From NCBI GenBank assembly GCA_032622095.1, contig CP136061.1:264896077-264960076 (forward strand): DNA of 64,000 nt, in the 5' to 3' direction. Each line of letters starts with the position of its first letter. Within the stretch, counting starts at the first letter, position 1. A program made the translations under genes and the position numbers. This document shows positions 10,083 through 23,804 of the stretch, piece after piece. This stretch comes from Siphonodentalium dalli. Taxonomy: Eukaryota; Mollusca; Scaphopoda; Gadilida; Siphonodentaliidae. The notes beneath the pieces are model-generated. The model was given only the letters and a program-made list of their open reading frames with translations. It made no database searches and was not told the origin of the DNA.

Positions 10083-13000
10083 CTGTATAATTAGAGAAAG
10101 GACATGTTTACAGTCTTCACGGAGGATCGTATAATTATACTCTCTAAGGCTGTGTTTACATTGCTGTAGATCTGTATACAGATCTGCATGAAGTCAGGTG
10201 TCACACATTGCTGTGATCACACCATGATTACTGATAGTGAACGTGCGCTCATCAGTACTCTGGTAATTGACAATTCGCTATGAGTCGTGTCAGTTTAGGC
10301 AAGACAGAAAAAATTAATCAACTATCAACAAATAAAAGCAGTTTATTCTTACGCCAGTTGATAATGGTTATGCTATAATTTTGTGGTTGCCCTGTTGTTC
10401 ACTAAGTGTACTAAGGTAGGGACATGACAATCTGCGGGATGGGATGGGATATGGGACAAAACGACAATCTGCGGGACAGAATTTCAAATTGCGTGGAACG
10501 GCCGATATCTCGAGGAATACAGCACGTAGAGGGCTCCTTTTGGTGTCTAACGAAAGACCCATATTCGCCCTATCCACACATATTAACCCCGCCACTGACC
10601 GGACACCAGAAGTTGCTTTATTTGATCGACAACTGACCTAACATGGGATGGAATATGGGATAGAACGACAACCGGCGGGACAGAATTTCAAATTGAGTGG
10701 GACGGCCGATATCTCGAGGAATACAGCACGTCGAGTGCTCCTTTTGGTGTCTAGCGAAAGGCCGATATTCGCCCTAGCCACACATATTAACCCCGCCACT
10801 GACCGGACACCGGAAGTTGCATTATTCGGTCGACAACTGACCTAACATAAAATTTTCGAAATCAAGGCCGTGGAGCAGCTGTAGAAATGCATTTTTTAAA
10901 AATAGAATGGCCGACTGAAGCCGTTTTATCGTTCCAACTAAGCCGTTCTTAGCAGCACTTCATCCACAAAATACGAATATACACCATGTGTCAGAAGACG
11001 TATCAAATGTGATATTTTAAGGGATTTGTACTCATTTGTTATAATTCGCACTTATTTTTATTTCAGTTGTGACTAAAAGCCTAGATGCCGGAGCCCGGCG
11101 ACTAAAAGCCAAGTTACAAAATAGAATATCGGCCTTTCGCTAGACACCAAAAGGAGCACTCGACGTGCTGTATTCCTCGAGATATCGGCCGTCCCGCGCA
11201 ATTTGAAATTTTGTCCCGCAGATTGTCGTTCTATCCCATATTCCATCCCATGTTAGGTCAGTTGTCGATCAACTAATGCAACTTCTGGTGTCCGGTCAGT
11301 GGCAGAGTTAATATGTGTGGATAGGGCGAATGTTGGCCGTTCGTTAGACATCAAAAGGAGCCCTCTACGTGCTGTATTCCTCGAGATATCGGCCGTCTCA
11401 CACAATTTGAAATTCTGTCCAGCAGATTGTCGTTTTGTCCCATATCCCATCCCATCCCGCAGATTGTCATGTCCCATAAGGTACATGTATGACCAAACTC
11501 CAAGAAGAACACATTGTAATAAGATATACTGTATTGTAAACACTTTACTTTAAGTAATTTGTCACCACACGCCATGTTCTCGCTTACACAGTGTGAAATA
11601 CATGGGTTGAAATGGCAAATACAGATTAAGCACATTCGCCAAGCCCTAGTGACAAGTAATCAAATCAGTTTTGCATGTCGCAATGACTCGGTGTTGGCTG
11701 TGACATATAACGGATACGATTTGTGCTCACACGAACGAATACCCTTTTCTTTCGGTGTGCATTTCCATATCAACCCGTTTACACTAATATGCGTGTAGAA
11801 CTGTATACAGATATACAGCAATGTAAACACACCCTTATAAGTTTCAACAGACAAATTACTGTTAGTTTTTTTTTTAAATATTTTTTAGAATCTTTTCAAT
11901 TTCATCACGTGATAATAATCTTGTTCAATAATACATAGCATTTTCAATATATTTTCAGATACATATACACATACATTTATTTATGATTGAGTGTCATGTG
12001 CATATACATATATAACAGACCAGTGTATACAGCGAGTAACTTTGAGATAATCAGTGTATTTGAGAATCGGGAATATTTATAAACACTTTTATGTTCTATA
12101 CAAGTATGGCTATACACAAGGAAAAGAGGGGCACTAAAGGATAAGCTTGTTCATTGACAACAAACACAAAGTTCAGATTCAAATGGGCTGTTTATTATTA
12201 TAAGCGTAAACAACCAATAGTCAACGTGAACAAACTTTATTGTCAAGAAGGTGGAGGGAAATAACCGCCTCTCCCACTTTATAATATGTACATGTGTAAC
12301 TATGATCAATAAACATGTCTAGCATCAATAACATATTGTATTAATTATAATGATCACAGCTATAGTGAACTTCAAGAAACTAACTAGTGTGAGATGGAAC
12401 ATAAATCTCAAGCTGCTAACAGAATAATGAGGAGGGAGGGTGGGGAAAATGAATCTTTGCAATCAAAGATATTTTGGACTTATGTTTGCCAAAACAAACA
12501 GAGTATTTTTGTAATTCAAATTCAAGATGACGTAAACATAATACTACGCATATACGTAAACATACGTCATTGCAACATGGCGGGAAATCCAGATCTATTT
12601 TAATCGATTTCTTCGATCATAAAATTGATTATTTTTAAAGTCGTGATTATTGTGAAAGTCATTAAGTCCACATTGTGAACATGTATGAGTAATAGGTTCA
12701 CTCAAATGTTAAAGAGGTACTGTACGCCATTTTCAATAAATTCCCGGCGATAACAACAATCTAATATCAATAACATATAGAAAACTAAGTAATTTGAGTC
12801 GAAGATGTATTCTGTAAACGTCCAGGTTAAAAAGTTGTCTAAAAATCAAAGTTAATAAATAGATATAAATTAAATTTAAGGCTGGAGTGATAAATTAAAT
12901 TACGAATTTCCGTGTACAAGATGAAATCAAAATAATTCACGGCTAGTGGATTGGGCAAATCGTGGCACGCATGGTCGTGTGAACATTTTGTTGATACGGG

Positions 13001-16000
13001 GCGTAAACTACTCACTGATTAGTGACTATACAATGACTTAATGAGTATATGGGACTAGTATGCATATAACATAACATTTATTTAATACATTTGCTTGAAA
13101 ACTGTCCAAAAATTACTAGACAACGACAATTTATATTTTCGCATTCAGGTTAATATGCCATCCTGAACATTACTTCGTACTCAATTGACTTTCAAATAAC
13201 GGAAATTTGGTTACCTTGTTCTACAACTCAGAAACTAAAGAAACCAACAACAACATTTGGGTACAGTATCCCTTTAAGGCCAAAAATACATGGAGGAAAT
13301 ATTTTTTGAGGTGCGGAAAAAATGCCTTTGAGTCCTCGTGGGCCACCACCCACCCCATCATCATGTACTACGAACTCGGAAACAGTGGGCCACACACCCA
13401 CCCCTCATCATGTACGAACTCGGAAACAGTGGGCCACACACCCACCCCTCCTCATGTACGAACTCGAAAACAGTGGGCCACCCACCCACCCCCTCATCAT
13501 GTACGAACTCGGAAAAAACTGTTTGACCCCACTACCCGAAGATATGAAAAATAAGGGACAATCTAACATTTTCTATATTTAGAATTTGGTCAAAATTTCG
13601 AGTTATCCTTCTATAATTACACCCACTTCATTTTCTATAGTAAATTGGCGTTGAGTTTATCAAAGCTAATGTAATTATATCGGATAATTACATTAGGTCG
13701 AGATTTTATCAGTGCAACAAAAACGACCCAAAAGAACTTGCGCGCAATGATATTTGTAGTCCGTTGCATAGTAACTAAGGACGCTATTTTATTGAATGTC
13801 AGCTAACTGGGACCTTGGCTAACTGGGACCTCGGGCTAACTGGGAACTTGGCTAACTGGGACCATGACCAACTGGGACCTTGGCTAACTGGGACCTTTGG
13901 CTAACTGGGACCTTGGTTATATTTATTAAATATATTAGTAGAATAGAACATTGATAATAGAATGTTGTTTGTTTTATTTATGTTATTGCTTCAAAAAAGT
14001 TTTAGATTTGTTTCAACCTGACTTAATAAAAAAAAAATATATATATATATATATTGTCAATCTATAAAAATGAAGGTCACTATTTTAAGTAGAGTGAGTG
14101 GTTCGGGGGGCTAGCCCGGGATTCTCGAAAGGGCCGAGAGGCACCTTTCCTTAATCCCTCATTTTAAAGCCTTTATTTATATTTTTTTTTTTAAAGTGAG
14201 CATTTTTGATAGATGATTATTTTTTATTTTTGCTTTTCTTTTTTGGATGAGCTTTTTCAGTTGATAACTGAGGAGATGGAGGTTGTGGCTGTAGGATGGC
14301 GAGGACTTGCTCTCGTTGTTCCTTGCTCTTTCTTTGGTTCTTCTGCCGACTTTATGGAGCCTGCGCTGATGTTGTTGTTGTTGTTGCTGGTGGCGGAGCT
14401 GGGGGACACCGGGATGTGATGATACTCCGGTGTCCGTGGTGGCAAGCTATCCAGTTCCACCTCGAAGCAGGCGGCAGGAACAGCAGGGGTGGTTTCCTGC
14501 TCCCTTCTTCCGCTCGCCTCGATGACGACAGCAGGGATCACTATTTTAATTTCTTATTTGTATCTTTATATATTTCTATGAATATTTATTGTTAATAAAG
14601 TCAATAAAGTGATGGTTATTATGGGCATTCACAGTTAAGATGCAATAAAGTGATTGTTACTCATGGCATTCACAGTGAAGGTGTGAGTTTGTTTTGAAAG
14701 CGATTGTTGTTTTAATCAGTTGGTCCATTTGATCTTGTGATCTGAGCATTGTCAGAGATGTCTATCGACATGCGGTCCGTGACAGCCTGGACATTCAGTG
14801 GTCCTGTCAGCAGTGTGCCAGACATGCGTGACAGAGTAAATACAGCATACCAGTATGGGTATATACATGCAGATACAGTGCTATGTACAGCCTCCATCGT
14901 GCTACACAGAACTGCAAAACCAGCAGACTTGTATAGTGTTTTTACTGTTTTGTTTAAAGGGGTACTGTACCCAAGATGTTGTTGTTGGTTTCTATAATCC
15001 CCGAGTCGGAGAATAAGGTAACAACTTTTCCATTCTTTGAAAGTCTAAATTATTAACTTTTAAATTATTAAATTTTAAGATAGCCTATTAACCTGATCCA
15101 GCGTTTACAGAATACATCTTCGACTCAAATTACTTATGTTTCTATACAGTATCGATAATAGATCGTTGTTATCACCGGAAATTTATTGAAAATGGCGTAC
15201 AGTACCCCTTTAATGTTATTTATCTAAAATGTTAACATTTCATTTGTTTTTAACTTTCTCATGACTTTAATTTATTATGAAATTTATTTTAATGAAATGA
15301 TTAATAATATATCTGAAGGTCCCAGTTAGCCAAGATCCCAGTTAGCCAAGGTCCCAGTTAGCCATAAGGTCCCAGTTAGCCAAGGTCCCAGTTAGCCTGA
15401 CTTGAGGTCCCAGTTAGCCAAGGTCCCAGTTAGCCAAGGTCCCAGTTAGCTGGATACCATTTTATTCGCACTCGCTTCGCAGTACATATTTTTTTTCACG
15501 AACGCTATGAAAGCTAATAAAAGAATAATAAATAACTATCCAAATAAAGACAATGCCCCAATATAATAAACATTCCCAAGCTGTTTACAGAGTGTAAATT
15601 TGGTCGTAAATTTGCGACGTTTCGTTACGAAATGCACGACTATACATACACAACTTTTTAGTTTTCGTTTCATTTATAATTTTATTTACATTTTCCCAGC
15701 AGGCACCACTTGTCATTTTGTAAGACCACAGGATTGTGGAACTTGATTAATAATTGCATTAATTAGCCTAATTACCATTTTCTTGGCCATAATGCTGGGC
15801 CAAAAAAAATGCTAATTAGCATAATTAAGGCAGTTAGTGATAAAGTTCCAAGCTCCTGTGATAACTTAGGTAAGAGTATTAAATTTAGTGGTTATATTCT
15901 GGGCACTACAATTTATATTATAGGATGAAATTTTTAATTACTGTTTACAGATGTCCCCAAACATTGTACCAGTCCCGTGAGAAAACTGCAACATATTTTT

Positions 16001-19000
16001 TCCCTTCGTCTCAGTGTAACGATATGTTACAAAGCGTTTCATGATTTCTGAGATTCCAGAGACTGGCCCTACAAACTGAAACTTACAAAGTCCCCGTAAA
16101 AAAAAAAATGCAGCATTCAATGTTTCTTCACCTCCTTTTATTGTAGCGATATGTTGCAAAGTGTTATGAGGCGTTACCGGTACATTTTACAAATGATATT
16201 AAGTCACCCCCCCCCCCAAAAATGCAGCATATTATTAAAACTCATCTCAATGCAGCGATATGTTACAAAGTGTTACGAATTGTTATATGATTTCAGAGAT
16301 CCACAGTGACCGCTCGTAGGCAGGACTGTGTTACAAATGATATAAAGTGATTAAACTTAAAGTCCCTGTGAGAAAACTGCAGTATATTTTTTCAACTCGT
16401 CTCAGTGTAGCGATAAATTGTTACGAAGCATTATGTTACATGTACAACAGAGAGAGAGTGAGAGAGAAGTCTGGGAGTCGCACCGAAAGTTGGTAGCACC
16501 CGGAATCCCAAGCCGGTCACACATCAATGGAATAACCGCGCCCGATGTTGCTTAACTTTGGTTATCACACAAAGCGTCTAACGACCGTGACCTATCGATC
16601 AGAGAAGTCATCGGCCTTCTATATTTACAACGCGACCGCTATACACATGATTCCTGAGATCCACAGAGACCACTCGTTGATTGGTGTTACAAATAATGTA
16701 ACGTCCCTGTGCAGGATATTTCTTCTACTCGTCTCAGTGTACCGATATGTTAAAAATTGTTACAAAGGTTTACGTGTCTGCATTATCTGGACACAAGCTA
16801 TTTATAAATAATCACTTTAAATTTTACCAAATATATTAGTTTTTGAAAAATAAATCATCTTAAAATTCCTTAAATGCCATGATGATTTAATTCTTCTGAA
16901 AACTTGTTTCTCGGTAAAATCACAATGACACAAAATGACTGCGAAAAATCGAAAATTGAAAAGTATTTGGCTCACTGCCGATAGATAGGAGGATTCCTGT
17001 AAGAAATTCTCACTAAACTTTTTGATCGCATGTTCATGATTCCCAGTTGACATGGAGACTAACTGTATATTTTCCTCTGCTAATAATGTTTAATTTTGAT
17101 CAAAAGTTTATTAATGTTTAGTTTCGTCCTTGACATACGTTCGGGAAAAACCCACTCGATCTACAGATCTGCAGATCGATCGATATTATTCGGACGGGAA
17201 TGCAGCGAGTTGTTTTCGGCTCAAGTCTTGTCTGTTATTTGAGAACATATAGTTCCTTGTTTCAATCGTATTTTAAGGGCGAATATGTCTTTAAAATCAA
17301 TATTTAACAATCGATGGCATAATTATAAGGAATAATCTCGGTTTCCTAATGTAATTACACAGTCTAAAGGCATATGCCGAATCACAAACTCGTATAAATC
17401 GCTTCGCGATTTATAGGTTTGTGATTCGGCATATGCCTTTAGACTGTGTAATTACATTAGGAAACCGAGATTATTCCTTAATGACCAAGGCGTCCTAGTC
17501 TTATCCGATTGCAACGAATTTTTCATGAGTGATAAGTTTTCTCATTTATCTACTTGATTTATGCTCATATCCTCTAAAACATATCGCTTGATTTCAAAAG
17601 GAGATTTCTGTGAAAGTTTAAAATTGAGTTTCGAAGGGGCTGAGAGCCAACAAATGCCGTTTTGTTGCTCTATTGGTGAGCTTAATACATGAATTATAAA
17701 AACTTTAATTCAGACTATGACTCTATTTAAAAAAAAGCAAACAAACTGTGAACTGGAAGATATTTAGTGTAAAATAGTATAAGTTTCCTATTCCGGTCAC
17801 CATTCTGGATGCCATCTTGGATGGAGAGTAGCAAGTGCTTCCACAGAATGTTTAATGATGACTCAGGATCATAAAACAGATATACATGTGTGTATACCCA
17901 ACATCATAAAACAGATATACATGTGTGTATACCCAGCATCATAAAACAGACATACATGTGTGTATACCCAGCATCATAAAACAGACATACATGTGTGTAT
18001 ACCCAGGCTACCCAGCATCATAAAACAGACATACATGTGTATATACCCAGCATCATAAAACAGATATACCTGTGTATATACCCAACATCATAAAACAGAT
18101 ATACATGTGTGTATACCCAGCATCATAAAACAGACATACATGTGTGTATACCCAGCATCATAAAACAGATATACATGTGTGTATACCCAGCATCATAAAA
18201 CAGATATACATGTGTATATACCCAGCATCATAAAACAGATATACATGTGTATATACCCAGCATCATAAAACAGATATACATGTGTATATACCCAGCATCA
18301 TAAAACAGATATACATGTGTATATACCCAGCATCATAAAACAGATATACATGTGTATATACCCAGCATCATAAAACAGACATACATGTGTATATACCCAG
18401 GATCATAAAACAGATATACATGTGTATATATCCAGCATCATAAAACAGACATACATGTGTATATACCCAGGATAATAAAACAGATATACATGTGTGTATA
18501 CCCAGGATAATAAAACAGATATACATGCGTATATACCCAGCACCATAAAACAGACATACATGTGTATATACCCAGGATAATAAAACAGATATACATGTGT
18601 GTATACCCAGCATCATAAAACAGACATACATGTGTATATACCCAGGATATATTTAATCTGACTCGTTTTCAATAGCTAAGAATTGCGTTCAAGACCTTCC
18701 GTCGATCGTTCCCTATAGTTTTAACTTCTATTGTTTTAGGAATATCTGTTGAGAATTTCAAGGGACCAACATATTTGCCAACAGTAGAAAAATGTGCTAC
18801 ACTGTGGGTTTATATGTGCTAAACTGTGGGTTTAAATGTGCTACACTGTGGATTTAAATGTGCTACACTGTGGGTTTAAAAACAACAAATTCTTCAATAA
18901 TTACTGATTGGAAAATCAAACAATGAGAAGAGTTTCAACCTAATATGTGGCAACTGTGGTGTAGAATTTCCAACTAATGTTGTTTCGGGCATGACATTTC

Positions 19001-22000
19001 CTACTGTTAAAAATGTTCACTAATGTGGGGGACAGGCACCCCTGTCAGCCTGTCGCCACGTCCCTGAATTGTCAATTTTTATTGATATAAAAATAATTCA
19101 TGGCAAGTTGTAAGTGGTAAGACAGTGGTAATGGGAAACAAAGTAAATATGTGTTGGGGCCTAGTTTTCTAAATATGATGATGGGTTATTCACAACTTAC
19201 TTGCACATCGAGTCCAAATTTATTGGTAAATTCTCGAAGACAATCATCGCGTTCTTCACACATGTTCTCAGGAGTTTGTACGAATTCTCTAGACAACAAC
19301 TTTGTTTAGACAGATCTGTAAATTGAGTAAAGTAGCTATTTGTAACGGTGTATTAGGTCATATCACGTGACAATTTGGTCGAAACTTTATGTTACACTTG
19401 TGTAAATGTTTCCCATAGGCCTCAGTGCAAACGTTTAGCGTATACTGTTTACAATATAAATCCTAGGTCCAAAATGTTCTTTAAATCTTTCAGATTGACT
19501 TTTGCGTAAACGTTTTTTATGCAAATACATCATGTCCGTCTAGCAGGGAATTCACCTTTAAATCTTTTCTTTAGTAACTAGTGTCAGAACCGCACAAAAA
19601 ATATTCATATAACAAAATTCAAACTTCACTGCAAAGGGTTAATTCCTGTGCCAATGGCCATTTTACCTATGGCAAATCGCAAGGAAGAGGTGTGATGATT
19701 TTTGTTATGCAAATAACACACAAAGCTATTGAGCAATCAGGGCCCAGTGTTTATTTTCTTCTCTCAATATGCTCCGAAACATATTTACACCACTAAGAAC
19801 AAGAACTAGCCATTTTGACTGAGATTGAAATGTTAACTAGCTATGGGACTGTCCTATATTATAGTGATACTTAGGTTATCCCCACAGTGCCATTGGGCTA
19901 CACTACGTGTATAGCCATATTAACATATATTTTTAGATAATTTTATAGAAGTGGGACTGTCCTAGTGGTACTTAGGTTATCCCCACAGTGCCATTGGGCT
20001 ACATTAAGTGTAGCCATATTAACAGATATGTTTTTCGAGAAAATGAAAAACACACACAATGAATAGAATCTCGGACAAATAAGTGGAATAAGGGGGGTAA
20101 CTCTACTAAAAGTTGGCCGGACCTCATAATCGCAGGTGAACAGGATCCCATGGTACCAGATACACGTATCTGTTTTAAATTAAAACATAACATAGCGGGA
20201 AATCACCAAAATCGTAGTTCGTCGTGTGAATCTCTTCGGAGCTTCATTGAAATGGCATTTGTTATTTGGTTGTACGTTCCGTTATTCAGGGCTTGAAACT
20301 AACGCGATCATTCCAAGTAGAGTTCATTCCCCTCGATACGCTGGTCAGGCAGAGTTCAGTCTTCTCATTACCCTGGTCTGACAACTTCCATCCTCTATCG
20401 GAATATAATGAATCTAACTTTTGTTATTTAAGACTATTGTCGGTTGCAGAACATTCTGATTTAATCTACCCCAATTTCCAAACGAATTTCTGACCGTCTG
20501 ATCGGATTGAGTACCTTTAATTACAGTCTGTATATATGTGATGTCACTGGTCAGACATGCGTAGCGAGGGGACTGAACCCTATATTGAAGAACATACTCA
20601 CACTCTGAATTGTCACACATTGCGTCGTATGCCTTCACGCTATTTTGGAAGTCTTCATCGGCCAACGTGACGTTACAGGCGGATTTCAAAATGGCATCAA
20701 CGCATAGGTTCACATTGCTTCCTGTGTTAGTCCTATAAATGAACAAAAAAAACATCCCGAAACTTACATGTTACTGTTAATATACACGACGTATGCCGGT
20801 TTACATACAGTGGCGGAAGGCATGTTACCACATGTTCGGCACCATTATATTTTAGAAGCCTTAACGGCTACATAATATATTTAATCTTCCAAATTTAAAG
20901 GTACTCAAACCGATTCAACAACAACCAACAACAGCAACAACAACCAACAACAACAACATTTTGAGAAATGCCACTTCAGTTATCAGAATCGATTAGTTGA
21001 CAAAAATAATGCTAACCACTGTCAACTATAGTATAAAATTGCCCGAAACTTGTTAAATTTTGCCTTTTGTCAACAGAAAGCCTCTTGATTTTAGAGTTGT
21101 CCATCTTCATCCACAATTTGGTCGGTCTGCTCGTCGACTGTTTACTGGGTCACTAATAATTCTCGATGGTGAAAAATAATAGATTCGAAAAATCGATATC
21201 TAATAATTCGACTCGAAAAATATTTTTTACCCCCGAATCCAAATATAAATAGTAATTGATGGGCGCTTAATCGGATTATGCATCTTTAAGCGGAACATGA
21301 TGCTATGCTAACTATATTGCACATACATGTATATTGCCAGTAAACACAACAAGGATATTAACTCTTGAGCAGACTGAGTATTAACAATTGCACCAAACAG
21401 AGAATACATTGTCTGTGGGTACATACTGTGGTGGTAAAGCGGACAAGAACTCTACACAAAATATAGCATAAACTGTATAACGTTCGCTAATAAATCTAAT
21501 ATTAGGAAGCAATTATCGGCGTGAAGCATTTTGTATATGCAAATTCATCAAACTGCGTTAGATTTGTTCTCTTATTTTATTAATCACACACACTCTGCAT
21601 ACACACAATTAGTTTCCGTAAGAATCAGTACAAATCGCGATACAGTTACACGAACGTTTCCGACGTTCATCAGGCAATAACTGAAGTCGACACTTCAAAA
21701 AGCTATGAACACATACGTCACTCCGTGCGAGGTGTCCACTCACCAAAAGCGACGAACCAACTACATCACTACTACGTCACTTCAAGCTGTGTGACGTTGT
21801 TAGGAGACTGTGTTGGAATTTGAACACGATATGTTACTTACAATTGTTTTTGGTAGTTTTGAAAAGTTGTTAAAATTATTAATATTTTATTAAAATGTAC
21901 TAATATATTATTATAATAAATGACATGCAGATCGATTCATTTGGTTTGACCGGCAGAGTAATTAAACAAAGTTCGCGTAAATCCCATGTGTTTTAATGTT

Positions 22001-23734
22001 GGGTGGGTGCGTGGGGGTGTGCAACATTACATCACAACAAACACCCATGTCCCTGTCTTACTTGCATACTTCTCCGAAGTTCTTGTAATCTATTTCGAAC
22101 AGCTTATATGCGTCTGGCGGTGTGAAGAGGTCCGAAGCAGTCTGTTGCGCTGTCACGTTCAAAGTCCCCATAAAGTTAATGCTGTCGGAGAAAGCGTCAG
22201 GGAAACATTTTGAGATTCTCTTTACCAACGTCAGAGGGTCGCAAGGATCTGGAGTTGTTGAATGCGACGTACTAACTGGAAAACAGATGAATGGATCATT
22301 TTATGTATTAGCGCGGTGGTCCGGTGGTTCAAACAGGGTGTATCTCCCCTGATGACTCGGAAAGACCGCCCCCTCTGGTGACATTTTACCCACATTGTGC
22401 GTACAACCGGACATATTAAAATATATCATAATCGAACAGAGCCACACGTTGCCCCAATAAAACACACAAAATAGCTAAACAAAATGTGTAATTTCGTTCA
22501 TTAAGTTAGTTCACTGGAAACAAAAGGACTATTTCGCACAATGTTGTGCTTTAGTTCACTAGTTATTTATCAACACCAATCGACAACAACGTGCATGGTA
22601 AACATCAGTCAAATCTAACAAGAATTCTAACTGGATGCCACTTTGCTGAGTAGCATGCGAAAATCACCAACAAGACCAACCGCTCTCTCTGTTCTGTCAG
22701 CAAGTTTTTAGTAAGGGAATATGACATTTTAATTTGGTGGGGGGGGGGGGGGGTAGAATTCGACATGTTAGCTGGAAAGTAAGTAAATTATGACCGGTCC
22801 ATGTGCCCTGGTAGATATAGGTTAGCGTGCTCGACTATGTGAGACGTCATGATGTGAAATACAGGCTTCCGACAATCGTATTCAGGTCGAGGTCAGGACC
22901 CATATGTCGACTAGTCCACCAGTTCGTGTCGAAAGGTAATGAGACTTGAATACGAATATCGGGAACAAACTTGATGTTGACAACCCATGTTTCAACAATT
23001 CATTCAACGGCATACATATATAGAATAAAAGGTACTTTGGCGTAGGAATTGGGTCTTTTCGCGGATGAAATAGCAGTGCCCAATTTCCAAAATATATAGT
23101 CACACTTAATCTCACAACATCATATTAACATGTAAACCGTTTCATAATAGGTCACATTATTGATCAACAATTATGGCACGAATATAGAACCCATACCTGG
23201 TTTATAATATAGTTACAATAATAATACTATAAACAATAGAGATGATTCGAGTAATATAGTTCGGTTTTTCAGAGATAAAGGAGTGATAAATGAGACTCGG
23301 GAGAGAGAGGGGAAGGAAGAGAGTTATGTAGAGAAGTTACTACAGAACGAGTAGAACGAGGAGAGGGAGCAAGAGAAAGAGTGAGAGAGAGAGTGAGAGA
23401 GTGAGAGAGAGGGGAAGGGAAGATAAATAGTGAGTGAGTTAAAAAGAACGCGAGAGAGAGAGAGAGTGAGAGAGTGAGAGAGGGGGAGAGAGAGAGAGAG
23501 AGGAAAAAAGAAAGAGTGAGAGACCAAGAGCGTGAGAGAGAAAGATAGGGAGAGAGAGAGAGAGAGAGCGAGAGATAGAGAGAGAAAGGAAGAGAGAGCT
23601 AGGTAGAGAGGTATACGAGTAGAACGATGAGAGAGATAGAGCAAGAGAAAGAGTGAGAGAGTAAGAGAGAGAGAGAGAGAGGCAGATAGGGATAGAGAAA
23701 GAGTGAGAGAGTGTGAGAGATAGCGCGATAGAGC

Positions 23735-23804
<70 letters not shown>

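Larger units (their letters stand above)
13794..15458. mobile_element. Foldback-like element: inverted arms of 16-17-bp tandem repeats, 8-bp TSD
   Basis: Left arm 13794-13916 holds about seven units of GGCTAACTGGGACCTT; right arm 15317-15458 holds about eight units in inverse orientation. The element is flanked by identical 8-bp repeats ATTTTATT at 13786-13793 and 15459-15466, giving a length of 1665 bp. Inverted arms of short tandem units resemble Drosophila FB foldback elements. The interior contains a GC-rich block (14255-14545) unlike its surroundings, several AATAAAG motifs (14594-14650) and a nested MITE (14954-15213). No transposase is visible. Confidence 0.75.
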
